A stretch of 64,000 nucleotides of DNA from an uncultured Oscillospiraceae bacterium (GTDB lineage Bacteria; Bacillota; Clostridia; Oscillospirales; Oscillospiraceae): contig CAKTQV010000006.1 in the NCBI GenBank assembly GCA_934597255.1, forward strand, positions 1 to 64,000. Direction: 5' to 3'. The first letter of the stretch is position 1, and every line of letters starts with the position of its first letter. The notes under the pieces are model-generated. The model saw nothing but the letters and a program-made list of their open reading frames with translations. It made no database searches and was not told where the DNA came from. The position numbers and the translations under genes are program-made. This document shows positions 52,615 through 61,361 of the stretch, piece after piece.

Positions 52615-53778
52615 ATGGCAGCACATACAGTAGAGACCGGCCCTGAGAACGTTGTGACCCTGAAGGTCGTCGGCATCGGCGGCGCGGGCAACAACGTTGT
52701 CAACAGGATGGTCAGCTCCGGCACCAGCGGTGTGGAGTTTATCGCGGTCAATACGGACAAGCAGGCGCTTGCAATGTCCACGGCGGATCAGAAGATCCAG
52801 ATCGGCGAAAAGCTGACCCATGGACAGGGTGCCGGCAGCGACCCCACGGTCGGCCAGAAGGCCGCCGAAGAGAGCCGGAATGAGCTTGCCAAGTGCATGG
52901 AAGATGCCGATATGGTCTTCATCACCGCCGGCATGGGCGGCGGCACGGGCACGGGCGCGGCCCCCACGGTCGCGGACATCGCTCACGAGGCGGATATCCT
53001 TACCGTCGGCGTCGTCACGAAGCCCTTCGGCTTCGAGGGCAGCAAGCGCATGAAGCAGGCCATGGAGGGCATCGACGAGCTTCTCAGCAAGGTGGACAGC
53101 CTTCTCGTCATCCCCAACGACCGCCTGAAATACGCCACCGACCAGAAGGTCACGTTTGCCAACGCCTTTGAGATCGCGGATGAGGTCCTGCACGAGGCGG
53201 TCACCAGCATCTCCGGTCTGATCAAGAACACCGGCTTCATCAACCTCGACTTTGCCGACGTGTGCACCATCATGCGCGGCGCGGGCTATGCGCACATGGG
53301 CGTGGGTCATGCCGTCGGAAAGGGCAAGGCGGAGGACGCGGCGCAGATGGCCATTTCCAGCCCCCTGATGGAGACCTCCATCGACGGCGCCCACGGCGTT
53401 CTCATCAACATCACCGGCTCCGAGGATATGGGGCTGGAGGACGTTGAGACGGCGGCGAATCTGGTTCAGGCGGCGGCGCATCCCGACGCCAACATCATCT
53501 TCGGCGCGTCGTTCGACAACACCATGGAGGATGAGATCCGCGTGATCGTCATCGCCACGGGCTTTGACAAGGACAGCCAGACCGTCCGCGCGGTCAACGC
53601 CGCGCCCGGCGTGGAGAGCGAACCGGCGGCGCCGGTCGTTTCCAGCCGCGACGAGCGCCGCGAGAATCTTTTCTCGCAGGCGGCCGATCATGCGGAAGCG
53701 AAAAAGGCGGAGACGCCGTCCGAGCCGGCGGAGGAGGATCCCTTCGACAGCATCTTCAAGATCTTCAACTCCAAATAA
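52615..53778 (+). CDS. ftsZ: Cell division GTPase FtsZ
   Basis: Tubulin homologue that forms the Z ring. ATG 52615 has GGGAGG upstream. The 387-aa protein has GIGGAGNN, the tubulin signature GGGTGTGAAP, and NPDRL-like nucleotide loops. The C-terminus ends EEDPFDSIFKIFNSK and does not show the usual D-I-P-x-F-L tail peptide that binds FtsA and SepF. Codon use and context are normal. A terminator follows. Confidence 0.97.
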   Translation: MAAHTVETGPENVVTLKVVGIGGAGNNVVNRMVSSGTSGVEFIAVNTDKQALAMSTADQKIQIGEKLTHGQGAGSDPTVGQKAAEESRNELAKCMEDADMVFITAGMGGGTGTGAAPTVADIAHEADILTVGVVTKPFGFEGSKRMKQAMEGIDELLSKVDSLLVIPNDRLKYATDQKVTFANAFEIADEVLHEAVTSISGLIKNTGFINLDFADVCTIMRGAGYAHMGVGHAVGKGKAEDAAQMAISSPLMETSIDGAHGVLINITGSEDMGLEDVETAANLVQAAAHPDANIIFGASFDNTMEDEIRVIVIATGFDKDSQTVRAVNAAPGVESEPAAPVVSSRDERRENLFSQAADHAEAKKAETPSEPAEEDPFDSIFKIFNSK

Positions 53779-53793
53779 AAACACAAGACAAAG

Positions 53794-53819
53794 CGCCGGC
53801 CGGTTTCGGCCGGCGTTTT
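53794..53819 (+). terminator. Intrinsic terminator after ftsZ
   Basis: CGCCGGCCG (53794-53802) pairs with CGGCCGGCG (53807-53815), followed by T4. Confidence 0.85.
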
Positions 53820-53855
53820 CTGTTCCGGGCGGACGGCCCGGGGATAAGGAGCGGC

Positions 53856-54704
53856 ATGATGCAACGACAAAAGCGGGCGCTGGCCGTGCACGATATAAGC
53901 TGCCTGGGCAAATGCAGTCTGACGGCGGCGCTGCCCATCCTGTCGGCGGCCGGCGTGGAGTGCGTCTGCCTGCCGACGGCCGTGCTGAGCACGCATACCG
54001 GCGGCTTCACGGGCTATACCTTCCGCGACCTGACGGACGATATCCTGCCGATCGCGGAGCACTGGAAGCGCCTGGAGCTGCATTTTGACGCCATTTATAC
54101 CGGCTATCTCGGCTCGCAGACACAGATCGACCGGGTGCTGCGGCTGTTCGAGATGTTCTCCGACGAGAACACGCTGCGGCTGGTCGACCCCGTCATGGCC
54201 GATCACGGGGAGCTTTACAGCGGCTTTGCGCCGGATTTTCCGAAGCGGATGCGGCGGCTGTGCGCGGCGGCGGATGTGATCGTCCCGAACGTCACGGAGG
54301 CGGCGCTGCTGCTGGGGTGGCCGTACCGGGAGGGACCGCTGGAGCGCGTGTATGTCGAGGACATGCTGGCGGAGCTGGCGGCGCTGGGACCGGGCAGAGT
54401 GGTTCTGACGGGCGTGTGCCCGGATGAGCGGCGGCTCGGCGCGGCGGCCTGGGACGGCGGGCGCATCGAATACGCCTTCTCCGAGCGCATCGAGGGCCAG
54501 TATCCCGGCAGCGGCGACGTGTGGGCCTCGGCCTTCCTGTCCGGGCTTCTCGCCGGACGGGGCGTGGACGGCGCCTGCCGCATTGCCTGCGACTTCACGG
54601 CGGCGGCCGTGGCGCTCACGCGGGACAGCCCGGCGGACCGGCGCTACGGTCTGCGCTTTGAGTCGGCGCTCGGACAGCTGATGCACAGTCTGGATATCCT
54701 GTAA
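53856..54704 (+). CDS. Pyridoxal/pyridoxamine kinase (PdxK/PdxY-like)
   Basis: A 282-aa ribokinase-superfamily enzyme that phosphorylates a B6 vitamer. It has a HDISCLGKCSLTAALPIL start, an internal VVLTGVCPDE segment and GQYPGSGDVWASAF with the catalytic Asp. Start choice between 53856 and 53859 is open. A long stem-loop follows. Confidence 0.88.
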   Translation: MMQRQKRALAVHDISCLGKCSLTAALPILSAAGVECVCLPTAVLSTHTGGFTGYTFRDLTDDILPIAEHWKRLELHFDAIYTGYLGSQTQIDRVLRLFEMFSDENTLRLVDPVMADHGELYSGFAPDFPKRMRRLCAAADVIVPNVTEAALLLGWPYREGPLERVYVEDMLAELAALGPGRVVLTGVCPDERRLGAAAWDGGRIEYAFSERIEGQYPGSGDVWASAFLSGLLAGRGVDGACRIACDFTAAAVALTRDSPADRRYGLRFESALGQLMHSLDIL

Positions 54705-54707
54705 AGA

Positions 54708-54752
54708 ACAGTACCCCCCATGCCGGAGTATCCGGTGTGGGGGGCGTGCTGT
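54708..54752 (+). terminator. Long stem-loop after the pyridoxal kinase gene
   Basis: Arms ACAGTAC/GTGCTGT, a C5/G6 stretch and CCGG/CCGG close a 5-nt loop (AGTAT), with two single-base bulges. A T6 tract follows 8 nt later. Probably a terminator, but the gap makes it atypical. Confidence 0.6.
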
Positions 54753-54786
54753 ATCTGCGTCTTTTTTCCGTTTTTGCGCGGATGGA

Positions 54787-54817
54787 TGTCACGTTTTTTG
54801 CCAGAACTGTGATTATC
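54787..54817 (+). promoter_or_regulatory. Possible autoregulatory ECF-type promoter
   Basis: TGTCACG (54787-54793) followed 16 bp later by TGATTATC (54810-54817), ahead of the ECF sigma gene. ECF -35 elements often contain AAC/CAC-type cores and these factors commonly transcribe their own operon. No sigma-A-like pair with good spacing is present. Low confidence. Confidence 0.35.
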
Positions 54818-54848
54818 AGGGTGAGAGCGCTCGACAAGGAGGTCTTCT

Positions 54849-55424
54849 ATGCGAAAAGAGATAACAGAAAAGACGGCTCTTGAACTCATGGCGAGAGACG
54901 ACAGCGCGGGACTTCAGTGGGCCATCCGGCGGTATACGCCCTATGTCGGCACCATCGTCTATAACATCCTCGGCTCGTATATGACGGCGCAGGATGTGGA
55001 GGAGGTCGTTTCCGACGTATTCTGCGCGCTGTGGAAAAACCGGCAGAAGGTGCAGGAGGGAAAGCTGCGCGGCTATCTCGCGTGCATGGCCCGCGGCCAC
55101 GCCGTCAACTGTCTGCGCAGACGGGGGCAGACACCGGTGTTGGACATGGACGCGCTGGAGCTGGACGTGGACGGCCCGGAGGCCGCGGTGATACAGGCGG
55201 AGAGGCAGAGGCTTCTGTGGGAGGCGGTCGATGAGATGCCCGCCCGCCTGCGCGAGCCGTTCGTCCGTTATTATTACTACCAGCAGAGCACGCCCGGCAT
55301 CGCGCTGGATATGGGGCTTGCAGCGGAGACGGTCCGCCAGCGCCTCAAGCGGGGGCGCGACTGGCTGCAAAAGCGGCTGCCGGAAAAGGGCCTCGACCGG
55401 GAAGACGGATCAGGAGGGATATAA
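54849..55424 (+). CDS. ECF-type RNA polymerase sigma factor
   Basis: A 191-aa sigma-70-family factor with regions 2 and 4 only. Region 2 has DVEEVVSDVFCALWKN; region 4 ends with a helix-turn-helix around IALDMGLAAETVRQRLKRGRDWL. AAGGAGG precedes ATG. The next gene, starting 2 nt later, encodes a membrane protein with a small cytoplasmic end, the usual place for an anti-sigma partner. The signal sensed is unknown. Confidence 0.93.
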   Translation: MRKEITEKTALELMARDDSAGLQWAIRRYTPYVGTIVYNILGSYMTAQDVEEVVSDVFCALWKNRQKVQEGKLRGYLACMARGHAVNCLRRRGQTPVLDMDALELDVDGPEAAVIQAERQRLLWEAVDEMPARLREPFVRYYYYQQSTPGIALDMGLAAETVRQRLKRGRDWLQKRLPEKGLDREDGSGGI

Positions 55425-55426
55425 TA

Positions 55427-57472
55427 ATGAAAATCAACATTTCCGAATGGATGGACAATTATGACGCGGCGGCCTATCCCATGCGGGAAAGGCGTTCCGT
55501 AAATACGGACCGCGTGGCCGCGCTCACCATGCAGAAGCTGGGGCTCGAGCCGTCGGAGGCTGCGCCGCGCCGGAGCGGGCGGCGCCTGGGGCGGAGCCTG
55601 CTGATCGCGGCGGCTGTTGCCGCCCTGCTGATCGGCACGGCGCTCGCGGTGTACCGCTACACGCTGCGCGACGCCGCCATCGAGAACGTACCCACGATGG
55701 ATTCCGAGCTTTATAGCTGGAAGGCCGGAGAGACGGAGACGCGCCTGTCCCGCAACGGCTTCTCCGACAGCCCGGAGTATCAGGCGCAGGTCGAATGGAT
55801 GGAGTGGAATCAGGCGTGGCGGGAGGCGCACCCCGAGCCGTGGAAGGCGCTTGGCGTGGACGACAGCTATTACGAAACGCCGGTCAATTATCTCCAGTAT
55901 GGGGCGGACTTTGCCGAGCAGGGCGAAAAGCTCGACGAGATCGTGGCGAAATACGGCCTGACGCTGCTGGACATCTCCCAGGAGGTGCGCAGCGAGAGTG
56001 AGCTGTGCCGCGCCCTCGGCGCGGAGAATATTCTCGCGGACGGCTGGGATATGTACGGCGATTATTTCTACGGCAACGGCACGTTCAAGATCTGGGGCGA
56101 CACAGTTCTGAACGGAAAGCTCGTTGATTTCACGGTCGTGAACGCGGTCAAGGGCTCCTTCCTGATGTTGACCGGCCGCATCCCGGAGGATTATACGGAG
56201 TGGAGCTATACGACGAAGGCGGGCTATGCGCTTATTCTGATGACCGACACGCTCCGCGAGCGAACGACGCTGATAGCGCCGCTGGACGGCTGCACCGTGA
56301 CGGCGACGCTGCATACCGATGACACACAGGCGGCGGAGGCCTTTGCGGAGGCCATCGACCTTGCCGCGCTGGACGCGCTTTTTGCCACGGACAGCGCCCG
56401 TGCCGCCGTCGTCCAGAGCATCGCGGCGTATGAGCCGCCGGACGAGACGGAAAGCGATACGCTCGGCGACACGCCGGAGGAGCGCTTCCAGAACAACATC
56501 AAGCCCCTAAGCCGCGTGTTCGACTACTACGACATTTCCGGCATCATAGAAAAGCAGGCGCTGTCAGAGCTTGGAAACTATGATATCACCGCCGTTTCCG
56601 TTGAGCCGGAGGACACCCACATATACGGCGAACGGGACACCATGTATGAATACTACTGGGACGGTCCCGCCACGCGGAGTCTGTTCTGCAAGAATTATAG
56701 CGAGCAGGGCGCGGAGAGCCTGTTGCTGCGCTGGCAGCGCTTTGACGACGGGCGCACGGCGGAGGCCTTTGCGGTCGATAAGCGCTATGACGGCAAGTAC
56801 GGCGAGGTCACGGACTGCACGCTCGGGGGCTGTGACGCTTATATAGCAAAAGCCTACGGAACGTGCAGGGTGAAATGGTACGATGCCGAACGTGACCTTC
56901 TTTTCGAGCTGGCTGATAGTAGGCTGACGGGCGACGAGCTTATCGCTATGGCGGAAAGCGTGGAGGAAACGGCCTGGGACAGCCGCACCGGTGAGGCATG
57001 GGACGCGGCGGCGGTTCTGGACGATCTCGGCTCCTATGAGCTCCCCGGCATGGCATACGGCAGCGTCTCCTATGCATGGAATGATGAGTATAGCTTTGCA
57101 GAATGGTACTTTGGGGACGATCCCTATGTCAGCGAGAGCATCGGAGTCACCTACGCCGGCGGGCTGTCGCTCGGCTGGGAGCGCACATGGGCGGACACGG
57201 AGCGCACGACGGAAAACGGCGCGGACTCCTTCGCGGCGATGACGAAATATTACCTTGCCTGCGATGATTCCGGCGCGGTGCAGACCGGCCTTTCGGTGAA
57301 CGGCTGCGACGCGATATACCTGAACGTCACCGGCATCCGGCAGGAGTTCTTGGAGTGCATCGAGCAGCTTATCTGGTACGACGCGGACGCGGAGCTCATC
57401 TTCACCATCACCTCCACCGAGCAGCGCACCGCCGCCCAGCTCATCACACTGGCGGAGAGCGTTGCAAAATAA
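55427..57472 (+). CDS. Large membrane-anchored extracellular protein paired with the ECF sigma factor (putative anti-sigma/sensor)
   Basis: 681 aa: a short cytoplasmic segment (1-57), one membrane helix (about 58-77, SLLIAAAVAALLIGTALAV), and about 600 extracellular residues. The C-terminal half has two repeats with the same plan (GGCDAYIAKAYG then WYDAERDLLFEL; NGCDAIYLNVTG then WYDADAELIFTI, each ending with a helix of the type LIAMAESV), like DUF4367 domains. AGGAGGG lies upstream. It probably holds the sigma factor at the membrane until an outside signal arrives; that is inference. Base composition drops in the middle of the gene. Confidence 0.8.
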   Translation: MKINISEWMDNYDAAAYPMRERRSVNTDRVAALTMQKLGLEPSEAAPRRSGRRLGRSLLIAAAVAALLIGTALAVYRYTLRDAAIENVPTMDSELYSWKAGETETRLSRNGFSDSPEYQAQVEWMEWNQAWREAHPEPWKALGVDDSYYETPVNYLQYGADFAEQGEKLDEIVAKYGLTLLDISQEVRSESELCRALGAENILADGWDMYGDYFYGNGTFKIWGDTVLNGKLVDFTVVNAVKGSFLMLTGRIPEDYTEWSYTTKAGYALILMTDTLRERTTLIAPLDGCTVTATLHTDDTQAAEAFAEAIDLAALDALFATDSARAAVVQSIAAYEPPDETESDTLGDTPEERFQNNIKPLSRVFDYYDISGIIEKQALSELGNYDITAVSVEPEDTHIYGERDTMYEYYWDGPATRSLFCKNYSEQGAESLLLRWQRFDDGRTAEAFAVDKRYDGKYGEVTDCTLGGCDAYIAKAYGTCRVKWYDAERDLLFELADSRLTGDELIAMAESVEETAWDSRTGEAWDAAAVLDDLGSYELPGMAYGSVSYAWNDEYSFAEWYFGDDPYVSESIGVTYAGGLSLGWERTWADTERTTENGADSFAAMTKYYLACDDSGAVQTGLSVNGCDAIYLNVTGIRQEFLECIEQLIWYDADAELIFTITSTEQRTAAQLITLAESVAK

Positions 57473-57477
57473 AAAAG

Positions 57478-57522
57478 CCTGCAAAAAAACGGCTTCGGTC
57501 GAAACCGAAGCCGTTTTCAGGC
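57478..57522. terminator. Bidirectional terminator between the sensor gene and the acyltransferase gene
   Basis: AAACGGCTTCGG pairs with CCGAAGCCGTTT around TCGAAA; outer GCCTG/CAGGC arms extend the stem, with A- and T-rich flanks on both sides. Confidence 0.85.
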
Positions 57523-57524
57523 TG

Positions 57525-58712
57525 TCATGGGCGTCGCGCCTGCCCCGTGGGCGTCACGGCGCGCGGGGGTTCCCGTCCGGTTCGGGCTGAAAGAAGGCGC
57601 GACGCGGGCTTTTCGATGCCGTAGGTCGCGGCGGCGGCCGCCAGAAGCGCCGTCAGCACGCACACGAGCATATAGCGGCTCTGCCACGGCTGCTCGTAGG
57701 CCTGATTCGGAAGCTCGGCGGTGTAGGCGGGGATATGCCAGTCCACGAGCCGCCGGGCGAGAAACTGATGCCAGATGTAAAAATTGTAGCTGACGCCGGA
57801 CAGAAAGCGGGTGACCGGGTTGCCGGTGGCCCGGAGAACGCCGCGCGGGGCAAGCGAGCCGAACAGCAGAAACAACGCCCCGAAAACGGCCATCGGCAGA
57901 CGCCAGACAAGCTGCATCCGCTTGATCTGGTCGCCGCCCGTGATGATCTGGAGGTAAAGTATCTGCAAAATGCAGCACAGGCACAAAACGGCCAGCAGCG
58001 CGAACGGCCAGCGCCGCCGGAGCCCGGCGTGCTCAAGCCGCGCAAAGAACCACGCGGCCAGCATGCCCGCCGCGTACACGTCCAGCAGCAGCGGAAGCTG
58101 ATTGACCAGAAAGCTCAGATCGCCGTACCGCACGGCCAGCGCCCGGCATACGAGCGCCGCGGCCGTCATCGTCCCGCACACGAGCGCCGGCCGTCTGGCG
58201 TAAAGGCGGCCGAGCAGGGGGAAGACCGCGTAAAACTGCACCTCCACCGCGAGCGTCCACAGCACGCCCGGCAGATGGGAATTATACAGCGTCGCGCGGA
58301 AGAGATTGTGCGTGAAGGTCAGGTGCGAGAGCAGATCGCGCAGCGCGTCGCCGGCGGACGCATACTGTCCGGTGGGAAGCGCCCACGCGAAAAACACGAT
58401 GAATATGGCGAACAGGTAGCTCGGGAGGATGCGGACGGCCCGTTTTTTGTAAAAGACGGCGGCGTCCGGCTTTTCGCCGCGGCCCTGGCCCCAGCGCGCC
58501 CACGGCAGCGCCAGCAGAAAGCCCGACAGGAGCAGAAGCATATCCACGAGCATATAGCCGTTGCGGATCACATGCTGCCAGTCGAAATGGCGGCCGAACA
58601 GATCGAAGCTGGGATCGAGCCAGCTGAGCTGCCAGAAGTGATACCAGCCGATCAGTCCGATGCACAGCACGCGCAGCAGATCGGCGGCCGGAAGATAGCC
58701 CTCCCGCTTCAT
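57525..58712 (-). CDS. Acyltransferase 3 family membrane protein (OatA/WecH-like)
   Basis: 395 aa with about ten hydrophobic helices. It has the family motifs ADLLRVLCIGLIGWYHFW near the start, FLLSGFLLA-like LLLLSGFLLALPWARW, and KKRAVRILPSYLFA. Such enzymes O-acetylate peptidoglycan or surface sugars. The ATG overlaps the trmB stop as ATGA, so it is co-translated with trmB. The target is unknown. Confidence 0.85.
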   Translation of the reverse strand: MKREGYLPAADLLRVLCIGLIGWYHFWQLSWLDPSFDLFGRHFDWQHVIRNGYMLVDMLLLLSGFLLALPWARWGQGRGEKPDAAVFYKKRAVRILPSYLFAIFIVFFAWALPTGQYASAGDALRDLLSHLTFTHNLFRATLYNSHLPGVLWTLAVEVQFYAVFPLLGRLYARRPALVCGTMTAAALVCRALAVRYGDLSFLVNQLPLLLDVYAAGMLAAWFFARLEHAGLRRRWPFALLAVLCLCCILQILYLQIITGGDQIKRMQLVWRLPMAVFGALFLLFGSLAPRGVLRATGNPVTRFLSGVSYNFYIWHQFLARRLVDWHIPAYTAELPNQAYEQPWQSRYMLVCVLTALLAAAAATYGIEKPASRLLSARTGREPPRAVTPTGQARRP

Positions 58713-59350
58713 CCGCGCGGCTTCACGGCGACGCAGCGGCATATCTTAACGCCCTGCGCGTAGAATTTTTCCTCATAATTCGTCATCACGCCGACCGGCC
58801 CGTCCGCGTGCAGATCGGAGCAGACCTCGCGCAGGAGAAAGCCCGCGGCCTCGAACTGGCCGAGCGACCAGTCAAACAGCGGGGCCTGATCGGTCTTGAA
58901 TTCCACGCGCCCGCCCGGCTTGAGCAGCTCCCGGTAGACCGGCAGAAAAAGCGGCGATGTGAGCCGGTGCTTTGCCTCGCGCGCCCGCGGCCAGGGGTCG
59001 GGGAAGTTGATATAGATCACATCCAGCTCCTCCGGCGCGAATATCTCGCGCAGGCCCTGCGCGTCCATATCCAGAAAGCGCACGTTTTCAAGCCCTTCGG
59101 CCATCACGCGCTCCATCGCCATGACCATGGCGTTCTGGTCCTTTTCCACGGCGGCAATCAGTGCCCGGGGCGCGGCCTTGGCGGTCTCGGCCGTGAAGCG
59201 GCCCTTGCCGCAGCCGATCTCCGCGCGCAGCTCGTCGTGGCCGGGGAATTCCGCCAGCCAGCGGCCGCGCAGCGCCTGCGGCTCCGTCTGCGCCACGGCG
59301 GCGCATTTTTCCAGTCTGGGTATCAGATTTTTCTTTCGTCTCATTCTCAT
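58709..59350 (-). CDS. trmB: tRNA (guanine(46)-N7)-methyltransferase TrmB
   Basis: 213 aa, SAM-dependent, with EIGCGKGRFT, INFPDPWPRAREAKHRL and GGRVEFKTD motifs. Methylates G46 in the variable loop of tRNA. GGGGAAGTG lies upstream. The stop overlaps the start of the acyltransferase gene. Confidence 0.95.
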   Translation of the reverse strand: MRMRRKKNLIPRLEKCAAVAQTEPQALRGRWLAEFPGHDELRAEIGCGKGRFTAETAKAAPRALIAAVEKDQNAMVMAMERVMAEGLENVRFLDMDAQGLREIFAPEELDVIYINFPDPWPRAREAKHRLTSPLFLPVYRELLKPGGRVEFKTDQAPLFDWSLGQFEAAGFLLREVCSDLHADGPVGVMTNYEEKFYAQGVKICRCVAVKPRG

Positions 59351-59523
59351 TTCGCATCACTTCCCCGGCTATATTAGCAAATCCCTCCGAAAACTGCAAG
59401 AAGCGTCTTGCGGGGCGTGGTATAATAACGGCGGATTATTAAACAAGTGTTTCGAGGCTGTTCACATCTGCGTTACAAATGACGGCTATAATATCCCAAG
59501 CAACAAAGAAGGAGGCGTTTGGA

Positions 59524-60489
59524 TTGATCGAGGTCAGTCATCTGACAAAATGCTACGGCGACCACTGCGCCGTGGACGATCTGAGCTTCACGGTGGAGGA
59601 CGGACTGGTCTGCGGCTTTCTCGGGCCAAACGGGGCGGGAAAATCCACGACCATGAACATCATCACCGGCTGCCTGGCCGCGACGGAGGGGCATGTGACC
59701 GTGGACGGCCACGATATTTTTGAAGAACCGATCGCCGCCAAGCGCTGCATCGGCTATCTGCCGGAGCAGCCGCCGGTCTACCCGGACATGACGCCGGCGG
59801 AATATCTGGCGTTCGTCGCCGAGGCCAAGGGCATCGGCCGCGCGGAGCGGGCGGCGCAGATCGAAAAGGCCGTGGCCGTCACCGGCATCGGCGATGTGCG
59901 CGACCGGCTGATCCGGAATCTCTCCAAGGGCTACCGCCAGCGCGTCGGCATCGCGCAGGCGCTGCTCGGCGACGCGAAGCTCATCATACTTGACGAGCCG
60001 ACGGTGGGGCTCGATCCGCTTCAGATCATTGAGATACGCGACCTCATCCGCTCGCTGGGACGCCGCCACACCGTGATCTTGTCCAGCCATATCCTTTCGG
60101 AGGTGCAGGCGGTCTGCGACCGTATTCTCATCATAAACAAGGGCCGGCTCATCGCCTGCGACACGCCGGAGAATCTGGAGGGGCGCTTTTCCGGCGGCGT
60201 GAGCTACGCGCTTGCGGTCAAGGCCGGCGGCGAGACCGCCTTGCAGACGCTGGCGGCGATCGAGGGCGTCACGCGCGTGACGCTCGACGGCGAGGCGGAC
60301 GGACGCTGCGAGCTGACGGTGGAGGCCGATCCCGCGGCGGCGGATATGGACGAGCGGCTGTCGTTCGCGCTGTCCGGCGCGCAAATGCCCGTGCTGCGCA
60401 TGGAGCGGCGCGAGGCCAGTCTGGAGGATGTGTTCATCCGGCTGACGGCAGACGACGCGCCGGCGGAAAAGGAAGGCGGGGAAGCATGA
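59524..60489 (+). CDS. ABC transporter ATP-binding protein (GldA-like)
   Basis: 321 aa from TTG 59524, with GGAGG 8 nt upstream; the ATG at 59479 is in frame but has no ribosome site and adds residues not seen in homologues. Walker A GPNGAGKST, signature LSKGYRQRVG, Walker B LIILDEPT and the switch His in VILSSHILSEV. The C-terminal 90 residues form an extra ferredoxin-like domain. Works with the permease encoded by the next gene. Confidence 0.93.
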   Translation: MIEVSHLTKCYGDHCAVDDLSFTVEDGLVCGFLGPNGAGKSTTMNIITGCLAATEGHVTVDGHDIFEEPIAAKRCIGYLPEQPPVYPDMTPAEYLAFVAEAKGIGRAERAAQIEKAVAVTGIGDVRDRLIRNLSKGYRQRVGIAQALLGDAKLIILDEPTVGLDPLQIIEIRDLIRSLGRRHTVILSSHILSEVQAVCDRILIINKGRLIACDTPENLEGRFSGGVSYALAVKAGGETALQTLAAIEGVTRVTLDGEADGRCELTVEADPAAADMDERLSFALSGAQMPVLRMERREASLEDVFIRLTADDAPAEKEGGEA

Positions 60490-61361
60490 AGGCGATCTAT
60501 AACCGGGAGCTGGACTCCCAGTATAACGGGCTGACGGGCTATGTGTACGGCGCGTTCGTGCTGCTTGTCAGCGCGCTGTTCATCACGCTCATCACGCTGC
60601 AGGGCGAGCCACGCTTTGAGGCGGTCTTTTACTACATGCGGCTGTATTTCGTGCCGGTCATCTCCATCCCCATCCTCACGATGCGCGCCATCGCGGAGGA
60701 GCGGCACCAGAAGACCGATCAGCTTCTGTATTCTCTGCCGCTGAGCATGACGAAGATCGTGCTGGGCAAGTATCTGGCCATACTGACCGTCGCGGCGGTG
60801 CCGATGGTGGTCATGGCGGCGTATCCGCCGCTGCTGACGAAGCTGGCGGCGGCCGGCGCGGTGCAGTACAAGGCGGCCTACGGCTCGCTGGCGCTGTATT
60901 TTCTGATGAGCGCGGCGTTCGCGGCGATCTGTCTGTTTCTGTCCTCGCTGACGGAGCATGTGGCGCTGGCGGCCGGGATGAGCGTGGGCGCGGGCGTGAT
61001 CCTGTATCTGATGGAATTTCTGAAAAGCTACGCATCGACGACGGCCGCGGCCTCGCTGGTCACGCTGGCCGTGCTGGCGTTCCTGCTGGCGCTGATCTTC
61101 TGGCGGATGACGCGCAACGGGAGCTTTTCGGCGCTGGTGCTGCTGGTTCTGGCGGCGGCGCTCACGCTGGCGTATGTTCTGTCGCGGGACAGCTTTACGG
61201 GGCTGTGCGGCGGCATCCTGGGCGCGCTGAGCCTGTTCGGCCGCTTTGACGACATAGCCAGCGGGATATTCAGTCTGCGCGCGGTCGTGTATTACCTGTC
61301 GGTCATCGGTCTGTTTCTGTTTCTGACGGTGCAGAGCATGGAGAAAAGGAGGTGGAGCTGA
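60486..61361 (+). CDS. ABC-2 type permease (GldF-like)
   Basis: 291 aa, six predicted membrane helices, starting with a short amphipathic segment (MKAIYNRELDSQYNG) typical of the family. The ATG overlaps the ATPase stop by 4 nt and its own stop overlaps the GldG-like gene by 1 nt. Confidence 0.92.
   Translation: MKAIYNRELDSQYNGLTGYVYGAFVLLVSALFITLITLQGEPRFEAVFYYMRLYFVPVISIPILTMRAIAEERHQKTDQLLYSLPLSMTKIVLGKYLAILTVAAVPMVVMAAYPPLLTKLAAAGAVQYKAAYGSLALYFLMSAAFAAICLFLSSLTEHVALAAGMSVGAGVILYLMEFLKSYASTTAAASLVTLAVLAFLLALIFWRMTRNGSFSALVLLVLAAALTLAYVLSRDSFTGLCGGILGALSLFGRFDDIASGIFSLRAVVYYLSVIGLFLFLTVQSMEKRRWS

Noticed and set aside
59420..59492. TATAAT at about 59420 and 59487 before the ABC genes
   Set aside because: Neither has a -35 element at acceptable spacing, so I do not call a promoter.
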